Shown: in pieces, positions 21,721 through 33,195 of the stretch | How the letters are laid out: the number at the start of each line of letters is the position of its first letter | Numbering within the stretch: the stretch's first letter is position 1 | Origin: Saturnia japonica | Lineage: Eukaryota; Arthropoda; Insecta; Lepidoptera; Saturniidae | Reading direction: 5' to 3' | NCBI GenBank assembly: GCA_033032175.1 | Contig: CM065310.1 | Coordinates: forward strand, 5,704,001-5,768,000 | DNA: 64,000 nucleotides | Translations under genes and position numbers: made by a program | The notes under the pieces: model-generated | Database searches by the model: none | The model's input: the letters and a program-made list of their open reading frames with translations, nothing else | Told to the model about the DNA's origin: nothing

Positions 21721-23689
21721 TTACCGGACTTACAAAGAAGGGTTTATTTGATGTGTTATTCCAAGAAAAACATGTGTTGAGGGTCCACTTGCAATTTGGT
21801 AAAATTTGGATTGCGTATTTAGTGTTTATTTGAACATTTTAGTGACAAGACTGCTTATGTAATTATATCGTAAATTTTGAGACGCGCGCCTGCTCATGTA
21901 AACATTCTGCGTTTTTTGTATTTTTAGTGCTTCTTTCATTTGATATTATATTTTACTGCTAATATTTAGGTATATTTTGTAGTTTTGTTTTGTAATGCAT
22001 ATTTTATAGTGGAAGAAATGTTCAACGAGTTAAGAGAAGATGAACCAATAAGGGGAAACTTGTCGTTTTTTTGCGTTTTGGAAAAGAAAAGAACATCCGC
22101 ATCACTGAAGTGTTTCAAATGTGTCTATTTTAAATGTTTACAAATTATACGCATTAATTGCAATTATTTAAATTCAGCATCAGATGATTCTAACTAGTTA
22201 CATAATTATAATACTCTCATTTAGAATGATACATTGCCATTTTTTTAATTGTCGTTCATTTTTTTAATAAATTGTGCCTACCTTCTAATATGCACATTAG
22301 GTAGGATTAAGTTATTGTGTAATAATGTACAAAGCTCATTTGTATCGCCCATGCCTACAAGGCAGACCACTGTAAGACACACAAATACACGGACGTGTGT
22401 CCTCTCTTTCATTTCTATATCACATACAGCGCACTATAGTATATACAAATGTTATAACGTGCACAAAATAAATATAAGTTTTGAAATATTTGCATATATA
22501 ATTACTTATTTCGTCCGTTTCCTAGTTGTATTGGTCAGTAAAATATAAATTACAGCAATAAATATTGATTAAATTTGTTTTAAAAAAGAAAGGACGTCCT
22601 ACACTTGGCTGTTTATGATATTTCACTACTTTTTTATAGACAAACCATCACAATCGAGACTTGGCCCGTTTTTGCAGCATGCTTTTCTTGGTATATATTT
22701 GACCAAAACGGTTCAAAATAAGCTGACGAAGAGATAAAGACTCAAATTCCTCAGATATTAATTGACTTGATTGTATTATAGCTTTTTTATAATTTTTCTG
22801 AAAATCTAGGCACTCGATAGTAAAATTTCTAAGTGAGAATGTTTTAAAATGTTTATTTCTCTAAACTAATTGTTGATTTTCTTTTTTGATAATTGAGTCA
22901 TTATATTATTTGATGATAAATACTAAATTAATAATCAAATAATATATTTTAACCAATATAATATTTAATTGATATAAAATAATATTGAATATTGATAGTT
23001 GTAGCATAAACTATATTAACAAATCTGTAGTCCTGTCTGTACCTTTAATATTTTTCCAAAATTTCTCGTCAGCCACATTATATGAATAGAGATCACGAAT
23101 ATTCCATTTTTTTTTGTCTATCTGACTGTTTGTTTTTATGTCCGGATTTAACTCAAAAATGGTTGGACTGCCTCTTATGATTTTTTTTACATAGGATGCT
23201 TATGTCATTGATCAATTGAAAGGGTACAAGAAATTTAACTATTACTTATAAAAATCGTAAAAAATATAATATCCAATAAAAACTAATTTCGTTTATTCTT
23301 GACCGATTTCGATAAAATTTTGAATAACACTTTATGGAAACGTTAAAAAAAATCGCAAAAATTTTATATTTTGAATCAGATAAAATTTTTGGACACGAGA
23401 AGCATACATCATACCATTATTAAGAGACTAAAAGTATCGTCAACAATACATTAGAAATTGTAGATTATAATAACATACATTTTTTTTTAATTTAGTTGAA
23501 AATTGTACACGGGAAATACATGCAATTACTTAATTGATACAGCATATGAATTGTCAAAAATATGAATAAAAATAAAATTGCGGCATGTAAATAACTACTG
23601 CGTAGAAAAAAAACTCGTGCGGAGCCGCGCGAGCACACCGCTAGTGTAGTATATAGATGAGCCTATAAGCCGTCCTAAATAAATATTAT
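21721..23689. other. Unassigned AT-rich sequence
   Basis: Nearly 2 kb without a recognisable gene. The open frames at 21985-22197 and 22249-22548 lack domains. Near 23620-23645 the motif GCGGAGCCGCGCGAGCACACCGCTAG looks like the terminus of a retroelement-type repeat. Confidence 0.4.
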
Positions 23690-23815
23690 AAAATGGAAAA
23701 ACATTTTTCAACTGGTATACAATTTTTTCAATTGAATCGGTAGTTCCAGAGATTAGGTACCGCATTCGAACAAACAAATATTTGAGCTTTATAAAATTAG
23801 TAGGTACCTACATAA
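23690..23815 (-). repeat. Dispersed repeat family L, partial
   Basis: The plus strand reads TTGAATCGGTAGTTCCAGAG, ATTAGGTACCGCATTCGAAC, AAACAAATATTTGAGCTTTA, the reverse complement of the plus-oriented copies at 51608-51765 and 63893-64000. It is a common lepidopteran repeat of the type TTTGTTTGTTTGAACGC...GGAACTA. Confidence 0.65.
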
Positions 23816-23897
23816 AAAATTATAAAATGCCCAACTGAAAAAAATAATAAAATGGAACTGAATATAAGCCTATATATATTAAGTTATATGAATATAA

Positions 23898-24158
23898 CTG
23901 CCACGTTAGCCTAGTGATCGTAAGCGCGACTGCTATGAGCGAGGTCTTGGGTTCGAATCCCAGGTCGAGCAAAGTGTTAATGGGTTTTTCCTATGAAATT
24001 CTCAGTAGCAGCTCGGAGTTTGGTTTCGTGCCCGATTAATGGCAATAGGCTCACCCCCATTAGATGGGACCTAAAAACATATTCGGCGAACTGTGGGTGT
24101 ACATTAATACACCTCTGCCTAACCCTTCGGGGAATACAGGAGTGATGGTATGTTATGT
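23898..24158 (+). mobile_element. tRNA-derived SINE, family B, complete with target duplication
   Basis: Starts with a tRNA-like head: box A-like TTAGCCTAGTG (23906-23916) and box B GGGTTCGAATCCC (about 23950-23962). The body holds GGTTTTTCCTATGAAATTCT, AGCTCGGAGTTTGG, GGGCCTAAAA-type sequence, GTGTACATTAATACACCTCT and CCTTCGGGGAATAC. A 9-bp target-site duplication TGAATATAA flanks it at 23889-23897 and 24159-24167, fixing a 261-bp unit. It is non-autonomous and would need a LINE partner. The tRNA head is not expected to yield a functional tRNA. Confidence 0.92.
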
Positions 24159-25375
24159 TGAATATAAGCAGTTTACTGAAGAATTCTCTGAAAGAGATTG
24201 TCACATATTGAATAGTTTGAAACAGATGTTACATTGTGTAGAGGATCGCAAAAACTATATAACGCATTCACGCCTGGCGACAATCACGCGTGCCGCTGCG
24301 CACGCGTTCGTCGATATCGCTCGATTGATTCTCTGCTCTCTTTAGATTTCCCCTAAGACAAGCATGATTGAAAACCGATGTGGTTTCGCGTGATTTCAAT
24401 TTGAATCGTGATTTAGTGTTGTATACTTGATATTAGTGATGATAAAACATTGATTAACTTTCGATAATTATTTGGATTATCGAACAATTTACTGTTGAAA
24501 TTAAATAATAGATCGTTGATTTCCAATACAAAATTGGAGGTATTTTTGTGAAAATAAGTAATATTTCTACTAATGACCTTTTTAGCAAGCTTTTATAAAC
24601 ATCACTTGTAAGTAACAAGCAATGTAGGTAGGTAATCATTATATCTTAGAAGTCAGTTTAAACTACTTCTGATTGTCGTATCTAAATGAAGATTATATGT
24701 AAATATATGTATTTCGGGTGACAAAACTATAATTTGGTATCTTGGAGCTAATCTGATGATGGAGCTAGGAGGTGGATAGTGGAACTCTTCAGTGGCTACT
24801 AGCAAACCCCTCGAGTTTAGGCTCATGTAATTTGTTTGACGAGACTAATAGGCTAGGTAACGAGGGTCTGGTGTTAGAGCCAGGTTTTATAATTTTTAGT
24901 GCGTGATAATAGCGTGTTTAAAAAATATTAACTACATACTTTTATTTAGCTCGTCAAGTTACTAAAGTGTGCAAGTTTCGGAACAACACGATGGCCTTTT
25001 CTTTCGCTGTCTTCTTCGACTACGGATTGACAAATATTCCATACTATCGATTGTAAAAAAAAAAACGATAGTTTAACTACACTACGTCACAATATGAATA
25101 TTGAATGTTAGTTTTTTTTTAATATACTGAGTTATAAAGTGTCAATATATAATAAGTATATCATAGATGATACGGTAAGTATTGAAGTAAACCATATAAC
25201 TCTCTACACGGCCGCACTTGTTACGGTGTTTCGCTTTAACGGCTTTTTTAAATATGGTACTTTTCCGATTCACGGCCAGCAGTTCTGTTTAGTGAAAATT
25301 GTTCTATTTTATAATGAAACAGTAGCAGAGGAAAGCAACAGTCTTCTACTTAATGGTAAGAACAGAACAAGGCAA
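24159..25375. other. Mostly unassigned; GC-richer islet at 24225-24400
   Basis: No gene recognised. A CpG-rich islet contains CACGCGTGCCGCTGCGCACG, an imperfect inverted repeat (ACGCGTGC / GCGCACGCGT), about 30 bases downstream of CTATATAAC. A TATA-type promoter is conceivable but unsupported by any exon. Confidence 0.3.
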
Positions 25376-25422
25376 AAACGGCTACCGTCGAGATATCGGT
25401 ATCTATCGACGGTTGCCGTTAT
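25376..25422. repeat. Imperfect palindrome, 15-bp arms
   Basis: AACGGCTACCGTCGA and TCGACGGTTGCCGTT are inverted copies with one mismatch around GATATCGGTATCTA, itself nearly palindromic. It stands directly left of a family E copy, which has a related but more diverged inverted repeat near 25495-25545. Confidence 0.7.
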
Positions 25423-25436
25423 CGTGCCGGGTTCTA

Positions 25437-25600
25437 AGTCTCCTTAGTCCCTTAAACGTAACGTGAAGAGATATTTATGTAGGCCGGTATAACAGCGATG
25501 ACCGCCGATAGATTTTTATCTCTTGATGGTTGTCGTTGTGTTTGAACCGTGCTGTGCATACAATTAGAGGCAGTACAGTCAATGTGCGGAACTATTATAA
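25437..25600 (+). repeat. Dispersed repeat family E
   Basis: Contains CCTTAAACGTAACGTGAAGA, GTAGGCCGGTATAACAGCGA, TTATCTCTTGATGGTTGTCG and CATACAATTAGAGGCAGTAC. It is the clearest copy of the family in the window. Stops interrupt every frame. Confidence 0.65.
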
Positions 25601-27049
25601 AATATATATTGTATATTACATCTGTATGGTGACTGCGATCCAGTTTGCGAAGTTCACCGTTCCATCTATCCGCGTAAAAAAAAAGAAGAAAACAAAACAT
25701 ATCCACTATCTGCTGAACTTTCAAATGTCTCAAATTTAAATGGTCAACAAAACAGCCATATAAAAAAAATGTTTAATGTTATTAGGTAATATGTGGACTA
25801 AATAACATAATATTTGATTATAGTTATAAAAATGTTAAAATTATATTAAAATTAGTAACACGTAATTAGTTTTATCGATAAAAAATTTTAAACCTACTTA
25901 TTAAAAAGCCCACACAAACCATCGTAAAATATTCAGCGATAACTCTATCGATCAGATATGCAATAATGCGTGAAGGTAGTAACAGAACTGGTAACTTGCC
26001 AATTGTATAAAATTGTAGTCTGTGATAAAATTATTATATATCAGACGGTTTCGAGGGCAAAGAGCCAACCTTCAACTCAGTGGGATGACGTTTTAGGGTT
26101 CTGCATGCAAATATCTTTTAATAATTTTTCGTGAATTTTTTTAATAGGTTTTTTTTTATATGAACATAAATAACATAATTTTTTATACTACTACGTGATA
26201 CTATCTTAGTTTAGTTGCTTTTTTCTTCAATTAATTATGAATAACAATTAATATTTAAATTGTCTTACGTACTTTATCTTCTTTGCAAGTATACTAATTG
26301 ATTTATTTATTTCTTTAATTGACATTGAAAAACTACAGTTCTTAACGCTGACTTTTAATTAAATATAGTATTATTTATTTAATGATTCTTGCTGTGTTTA
26401 AGTAATATTACTTTTTAATAAATATACGGAACTCGGAATAAAATGTTTTAATAAAATCAAGTGGATTTTAAGCCTCTCCCTTGAATTATTAATATTGAGC
26501 GAGGTTTTTGGGTCGTTTTCATCAATCAAATTTCCGTGTACTCATTCATACTGGCATAACTTAAAACTTCCAACCCCTTTAGGCGCTATGCATACTAAAC
26601 GTCCTTTTTTGTATACCTATATTTAGTCCATATAAAAAAATAATAGAGGTTTGCCGTTGTGTGGGCATTACGCAAAATGTACTGGACAGATTTTGATAAA
26701 TTTTTTAAGTGAAAACTTTTTTAGGCACATTGAACACTTTTGGGATGGGAAAAAAGCACTGAACACGCATGTGAACGTGACGCTTGGATACATAGATATA
26801 TACAGATGTGTGTATATATAATAAATACTTTCTAAATTAATCTTTTTCCCTACTCTTTAGACACTTGGACCTTATCTAAATTAAAAATTATCACGATGTC
26901 TTCATAAACAATAATTCAGTAGTTAATGCGCGCGGAGCCGCGGGCACAGCTAGCTCCTGAATAAAGATAGAAAGAAATGTGTGGGTCGAAATAAACTACA
27001 TAAATATACTATTTTGATAAATTGCCATGAACATAAAGAAGATTTTATT
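25601..27049. other. Unassigned AT-rich sequence with a retroelement-like end at 26934-26953
   Basis: No gene recognised. The motif GGAGCCGCGGGCACAGCTAG at 26934-26953, with upstream GGACAGATTTTGATAAATTT (about 26680-26700), suggests a decayed retroelement 3' segment oriented plus. Confidence 0.4.
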
Positions 27050-27438
27050 GGCAGTTTTTGGCGGGATCATAAAGTAATATATGTTATTTTAAATCTTAGG
27101 TTTTTGACCCTATATTATATAATATCGGTGGAATTTCGCGTGATATAGTGTGGTTGTTTTGTGTAAGTGAAATTTATTATAAATATAAAGTAGAAAACAT
27201 GCATTTTGGGATGTCACAAAAGCTCCCTAGATTGTTCTCAGTAGACAAGAGAAACACCATCTTGTCAGAAGACGCCACTTTGTATATTGGAAAATTTTAC
27301 GAAGGCTTAAAAACATTGACACTGGTTAGTTCTTTTTGCGTCGCCATAACAAGAAGAAGAAAAGATTTTATGAGTAAAATATATGATTTTATACTTTCTC
27401 GGTACACAAAGGACTTTTTAGATTTCTCAATTATTTAA
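27050..27438 (+). other. Repeat family I with a 96-codon open frame
   Basis: The block 27050-27200 (GGCAGTTTTTGGCGGGATC, GACCCTATATTATATAATAT, AGTGAAATTTATTATAAATA, ACATGCATTTT) recurs in diverged form at 34985-35155. Here an open frame follows (ATG at about 27199; MHFGMSQKLPRLFSVDKRNT and on, to 27438). It has no recognised domain. Because it sits at a fixed place after a repeated leader, it may be the start of a transposon ORF. Confidence 0.35.
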
Positions 27439-28329
27439 ATTAAATACCATTATAAAATTAAAATAATTATTTATATCATTCAGCACAAGACAAAATTTAT
27501 CGATTTCACTTTTAAATTATTATTTATTTATTCAAAATAAATAAGTTGTATTGATTTAACAAATACATTAAACACGAATTATACAGAAAGGAGAGCGAAG
27601 TTTCATGTATCCACTTGAATAAAGAAAAGAAACATTTCATATCATTTATTAAAATTTAGTAGATGTGTAACAACTTAAATTACATTTAGGCGAAATAGAT
27701 AAAAGAGTTTAGATTAAAAGAAAGCGAACTTTTATGTATCCGCTAAAGGAAAGCTGCCAGCAGAGCTCAGTGTAAACAAGCGCTTACAGTGTGTGTCATA
27801 CTCGATAATTTGTAAGTATATTAATGATATTTCATATAAGTTGCGAAAGTTACTGAATACAACCGCTAATTACGGTTGATCTCATAAGAGACAGTTGGTG
27901 ACGTGTGAATTGATTGAAAAGTATCTTTTCAACCGACTAAAAAAAAAGACGGTGGTTAATCAATTCGAATGTACATTTTTATGTTGTTACAGATCCAGGG
28001 CTTAATCGTGTAGCCTACTATTGCTCTTACTTACCGTACTTGCCTACAACTTTCCGGATTCCTTGAAATCTATAGTTATTGCTCAGCTCTTTAGGGTCGT
28101 AGCGTGATTATATGCTATAAATTTCAATCCGATTGGTAGTTCCAGAGATAATAGCGTTTAAAAAAGTTAATTCCCTGATCGATTGGGCACTTTTTATTGA
28201 AAACATACACGTTTAATAATAAAATTTGTATACATTATACTCATGCGCAACGCAAAAGATAATTGTATAATAAAATCTATACAGCAAATGTAATATCTAT
28301 GTATTATGATTTTGTGTTTATTCTTTAGG
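27439..28329. other. Unassigned sequence with a family L fragment at 28100-28170
   Basis: No gene recognised. ATCCGATTGGTAGTTCCAGA near 28125-28145 matches the reverse complement of family L. Confidence 0.4.
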
Positions 28330-28465
28330 TTTAGGGTTATGGTCAAAATCTCACCTGATGGGTGGACACGCTAAAGTTAGTGGGGGAATTGGCTTTCAAG
28401 TGTAACAGGTGCTTGGCGACGGATTTTCAACTAAGGATGGTCGCTAGCCAGCGGGCCTAAGTTAA
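28330..28465 (-). mobile_element. SINE family A, partial
   Basis: The plus strand shows GGTCAAAATCTCACCTGATG, GTGCTTGGCGACGGATTTTC and GCTAGCCAGCGGGCC, the reverse complement of the family A body. The middle block is shortened. Confidence 0.7.
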
Positions 28466-28617
28466 GTAACTATTTATGTAGGCAAGTATATATAAGTATT
28501 TCTTTGGTGTTATAAAAAAAAACTTTAAAAATTGTTGTACCGCGTGCTAACAAGGTTTAATCTGATCATAATAATGTTTCTTTATAAAATATTAAATTGT
28601 TTTTTTTTTCATAATTA

Positions 28618-28890
28618 TAAAGTTCCCCACGGTTTCACTCGTGTTAATTTTATACGACAAACATTGCCAACGTATCCGTGTAGGTAATTTTTTATACTTC
28701 GTGTAAAACTATTGATATTTTTATGAGGAATAAATTAATAGTTCAAATTATAATATAGCGTATGTTACTCGCTGATACCGTACCTTTATATTAGAGAAAG
28801 ATTTTTTTAAATCGGTCCAGTAGTTTTTGAGTTTATCAATTAGGTACAAACAACAAATCAAATCTTTCCTCTTTACAATATTGCTATAGA
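28618..28890 (+). repeat. Dispersed repeat family D (retroelement 3'-end type)
   Basis: Runs from CCCCACGGTTTCACTCGTGT through ACTCGCTGATACCGTACCTT and AATCGGTCCAGTAGTTTTTG to TTTACAATATTGCTATAGAT. The ordered blocks are those of a widespread lepidopteran repeat. A shorter relative is at 33105-33195. Confidence 0.65.
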
Positions 28891-29189
28891 TAAAAGTAAG
28901 AATCATTTCGCACTACCGTCACATGATGCGCGCGCTGCTCTAAATTTTACCATCTACTAAACGCACTAAAAGACTTATTTATATTATAACTTCATAAAAA
29001 TTCCACAAAAAGAAATAAATAAAGAAGAAACAAAATAATGTAGACAATTTAAAAATATTCTACAACTACTTACAGTAACAAAAATCAAATGCCAGTTGCT
29101 ACAAAACGGCTCCAGCTCAGAATAATGATGGTTGTAAGTTGTAAATAACCAGCGCTGGTTTTCCATAGGAGCCGTTGGATAACGCCACA

Positions 29190-29760
29190 TGACAGACTTA
29201 AATAGATATTCAATATTAGTCGTACCGTGTTTTGGACTAAGTAGTACCAATAAAAGTTTTTTAAGTAACAGTGTCAGGTTTTAGGATCCCGGAGCATATT
29301 ACTGATTTACCGGACAACAAGTTCAAGGACCATGTCAAGCGTGTTTTACTGTCCAAAGGTTATTTATTATAGGGTGAATCATTATGTGAATCTCTCCCTG
29401 TGCATCCACTAAATTATTATTATTGTTTTTATATTTATTTATATAGGCAAACATTACAGATTATAAACTAAAAAAAATCTTAAAATTTTACATGTTTTAA
29501 CTAGCTTATAATCCAGTTTATTAGTGCACATCAGTTGTAATTATTTCCCAAACGGAAAAAAAAAAACAAGAAAGAAAGACACTTTTGTATGGTTGGAAAA
29601 AAAAGATAAACCCGATCGAATTTCCTACCGGTTCTCCTCGTTGTCTGGGATATTTTTCGAACCGGCAGTAGTGTTTTGACGTTCTTATGTTGGCACTTAT
29701 ACTTAAGAAGGCTCTAAGGGCCTAAATTGAATAAAGATTTTATTGATTATGATTTTGATA
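29190..29760 (+). mobile_element. LINE family C, 3' end, longest plus-strand copy
   Basis: Begins within ORF2 (TTAGTCGTACCGTGTTTTGG), continues to the peptide IPEHITDLPDNKFKDHVKRV...LLSKGYLL, and stops. A 3' UTR follows, with AAACCCGATCGAATTTCCTA and GAACCGGCAGTAGTGTTTTG. It ends GGGCCTAAATTGAATAAAGA with a TTTTGATT-rich tail. Small indels interrupt the reading frame. Confidence 0.8.
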
Positions 29761-30185
29761 AAAACAATATATAATAAGAGGTTGCTTACCAGCCACTGTA
29801 TCTCCGCCGGCTAGTGTTCATCTTTCTCCAAACAATCATAATCCAAAACACAAAATCATGTATATATGCAAACACAACACGATTGTCACCTTCTTTCCCT
29901 GCTGTCTGTACATGTATGTTCACACATAATCCTTTTTATCACACTTCACTTCGTTTCGTATACCCAATAGTTTAATCTGTAACAAAATAAACTGCTTTTT
30001 AATCTCTACTATCCGTTTACGACTAATGTATCATACTTAAAATACCTTTTTAAACTTGGGTTTAACACTCTAGAATTATAAAGCAATGATTAGAGAAAAA
30101 AATTCAATGATGGATCTAGATTATAATATTCTAATTTTTTTTACTGTATCAACAGGTGTAGGCATACTATATTTATTTTTTATTG

Positions 30186-30315
30186 TTATAGGTTTTAGCT
30201 TTTGGCCTTAACCACATCTGATCTTAAATTACGATATGGCGCAAGATAGCAGCAGGCTAAACCTAGTAGAAGACAGGCTCTCAAGTTACCGGAATACACC
30301 TGTTGGTGGCTTTAT
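30186..30315 (-). mobile_element. SINE family A, partial
   Basis: The plus strand has TTTTGGCCTTAACCACATCT, GATATGGCGCAAGATAGCAG, CAGGCTAAACCTAGTAGAAG, CAGGCTCTCAAGTTACCGGA and ACACCTGTTGGTGGCTT, all in family order. Confidence 0.8.
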
Positions 30316-30331
30316 AAAAATCCCTACTATA

Positions 30332-30846
30332 CTATTTCCATTTCTTTATTTTCTCGATGACAGCTCCTGTGAAAACTTGAACGAGCGTCTTTTTTACATT
30401 ATTTTATAAAAATATGACGTTTACACACGTACAAGGTTATACCAGAGTCGGAGAAACTGATAGGGATGGAGTTATATCGATAAACGTAATACGATAACAG
30501 ACCCGATATTTTTTTACAAAATGTAAAAAACTAAATTACTGCCGGATACTTTTGTACAAATTTATTAACTAATATTATATTTCATTACAAGATGTTACAC
30601 GTATTAATTCTTGATTGATAATGCCAACTTCTTCAAAAGTTTCGAAGCTGCTTGTAAAATAAGTAGGTATAGGTAGGTACTCGACAATGAAACGAAATAA
30701 TTATAACGGCAGATAATCTTTATTTATTTATTTTAATCAAAATCTGATGAATCGTCACTGTCGCTCGATGGTTATTACTTATTTGGTCACAACACTACAA
30801 CTATCAAATTAGAACTGTCATCGAGAAAATAAAGAAAGGGAAATAG
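30332..30846. mobile_element. TA-flanked element with about 32-bp inverted repeats
   Basis: The left end starts CTATTTCCATTTCTTTATTT and runs to CTCGATGACAG (30332-30363). Its reverse complement, with one mismatch, occupies 30815-30846. Both sides are flanked by TA (30330-30331 and 30847-30848), as for Tc1/mariner-type insertions. The 515-bp interior has no transposase. It includes ATCGATAAACGTAATACGAT and poly-T runs. The right flank is a TAA microsatellite. Confidence 0.85.
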
Positions 30847-30870
30847 TAATAATAATAATAATAATAATCA
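30847..30870. repeat. (TAA)n microsatellite
   Basis: About seven TAA/AAT units directly after the right inverted repeat of the preceding element. Confidence 0.85.
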
Positions 30871-31044
30871 TTTATTTTATACAATGTAATACATCAAGTA
30901 TGGCTGAACCCTGTCACCTGAACTAGGTATAACCTGTGTCTCAGGTAACAGTGTCTTTCTCAATATACAACAATTACACGATTTCTTACTCTCAAACTAC
31001 GAATTAAAAGAATAAAATAAAATAACAAATGAGATAAACTACCG

Positions 31045-31145
31045 ATAAATATGTGCGTGGGCGTGTGTTTTTATGTACATGTGTGCGTGTGTGTGCGTGC
31101 GTTTGCGTGTATGTGCATGTGTGTGCGTGAGTGTGTATGTGTGTA
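31045..31145. repeat. GT-rich low-complexity tract
   Basis: An imperfect GT run (GTGTGCGTGTGTGTGCGTGC and similar) with scattered C and A interruptions. It is capable of alternating purine-pyrimidine structure. Confidence 0.85.
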
Positions 31146-32104
31146 ATAAATTTGCTATATCATGTATTTGTATATCATGCTATTGGTTTTGCAAATTTGT
31201 TTTCTTGATTAAGGCTGATTTTTCAATCATCAGATAACTTTATTTGAAGAATATTTTTGTGTTTAACGGATAGAGTATGGGAAACCGTTCAAAATTTAAA
31301 AATTGTTTCTCAATTATAGTTATTTGTTTATTGAAAAATTGGCCCTAAATTCACAATGCGTAAATAATTACATAGGTTATCAATTTATCACTGGGACTTG
31401 TTCATGGGTTCCTGATTTTCTTTGTCTGGTTAAATAAGACTACTTAAAATTTTAAAAATAATATTTATCTACGCAAAATTCCATACGTATTAATTCTTTT
31501 GTCTTATTAAAAAAAAATTACTTAGATTATAACAACAAAGATAACTTTATTGTATGTCACAGATAACCATAAAACATAAAAACAATGTATTGAATGGCAG
31601 AGGTTAATGAATATGTAATTTATTTCCAATTAAATTATTAATTATTTTAATATACAAATGATAATTTATATTAATTTAATCTTAATATCTTATCACATAA
31701 ATATAAGTGTCTATTAAATAGTAAAGATAAAAAAATAGTGCAATATAATCATAAGTCAATTAAAATCCAACTTAACGAGAAGAATAGATGAACGAAATAA
31801 AAGAAAACCATTAAAACTTTAAACGCAAATCATTCTTGTAAGCGATGAGTGTTATTAATCAATACAACAGCATCCATATTTAGGTGTGACTTTCTAATTC
31901 TCAGAAAATCAATATAATGCAAATAAAGACCGGTTTAGATCAGGAAAAATCAATCCAAAATGTAATAAATAGTTCCTAGGAAATTGTGTCCCGAGAAATT
32001 ATAACAAAATCCCTGCCATCTTATGACATCTCTCACTAGTTCGTATAGCACGATAAGACAGATTATAAAGTAAATGTATGCATTAAGATTTTTTTATTCT
32101 TTAT
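31146..32104. other. Unassigned AT-rich sequence
   Basis: No gene or bounded repeat recognised. Confidence 0.45.
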
Positions 32105-32345
32105 AGTTTTAGCGTTTATGTTAGGTGACAATATGGCCCAAGGTAGATAGCACGTTTGGTATTGGGGGCTGACTCTCAAGTACAACTGCTGGACGATGTA
32201 AGAAATACCTTTAGGTGCTTGGTATCAGATTTTGAACTTGTTACTAGAAAATGCCCCATCACCATGTCATGATTTTGTTTCACCGAAAGCTTAAGTTCAT
32301 CGCAGGGATTCGATCATACGTCGATCGACGCGTTATCTGTACATC
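32105..32345 (-). mobile_element. SINE family A, with tRNA-like head
   Basis: The body blocks (ATGGCCCAAGGTAGATAGCA, GACTCTCAAGTACAACTGCT, TAGGTGCTTGGTATCAGATT) are followed by the head. In reverse complement the head gives a box B-like GATCGAATCCC at about 32307-32317. The gene-proximal order matches the copy at 38225-38460. Confidence 0.75.
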
Positions 32346-33104
32346 GATTGTTTTATAAGAATATTAAAAATGTCTATACTCTAGTTGGTATTAACAAATG
32401 GAATGGCAAAATTTGAAATAATCTTTATTTACAAACCCTTGTATAAGTTATCCGTGATTCAAAGTAAAGTATAGTATATGCAGCCGATATAATTACCCAC
32501 TTCAGCTACAAGATAAGCTGCCAGGTCTCGCCACCATATGAACAGTACAATAACGGTTCACATGTGACCGTCGCGCCGTCGGTACAGTTGCTGTACCGTA
32601 CGTCGAATACTTCAGTCTTATTTTTTGCCGTATTTATATACGAAGCCGGTCAGTTGAGTAGCGATGAGGATTGCCACTATCGTTCTGGATTATTGGTACA
32701 AAATAAGTTTATGCACGACCAGGATACCGCGAGATTAATTCTTATTTTGTGCCGTAAAAATAATAGACCAATAAAAGCACTGAGAAAAATGAAAGTTATT
32801 TATTTTTAGTATCACAAATAGAAAATAATATTTGAATTTAAATTCACTCTTTATCATACTAAATAGTTAAGCAGAAATGAAAAAAATCATAATTACGATG
32901 TTTTAAAATTGTATATTTACATTACCTTACAATGAATGACTACTAAAATTATTAACAAATACAGTTTATTAATATTTATCGCCAAGTAAATGTTAATAAA
33001 TATTTCCTAAGATTTCAAAGATATTAAATACATCGCTATAGCTTTCATTTGTGTATAATTTATAGTTATTATTGTTTATATATTGTACTAGCCTACTAGC
33101 TAGC
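32346..33104. other. Unassigned sequence; open frame 32564-32809
   Basis: The frame opens at a GTG in a GC-richer patch (GTGACCGTCGCGCCGTCGGT) and encodes an 81-residue translation with no recognisable domain. No Kozak context or splice sites support it. Confidence 0.35.
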
Positions 33105-33195
33105 TGTAACCCACGGTTTCACCTGTGTTAAACATATAAAAATATTTTTTCAATTCTAACTGGTAGTTCTAGAAATTAAAGCTTTTAAACAAAAA
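33105..33195 (+). repeat. Family D fragment
   Basis: CTAGCTGTAACCCACGGTTTCACCTGTGTT start, then TGGTAGTTCTAGAAATTAAA. It is a shortened relative of 28618-28890. Confidence 0.5.

Noticed and set aside
21985..22197. piggyBac transposase C-terminus
   Set aside because: A few cysteines (KCFKCVYFKC) are not enough. The spacing does not match a known Cys-rich domain and no catalytic region is nearby.
23898..23972. Functional tRNA gene
   Set aside because: Box A and B are present but the cloverleaf is diverged, and the segment continues into a SINE body with a target-site duplication.
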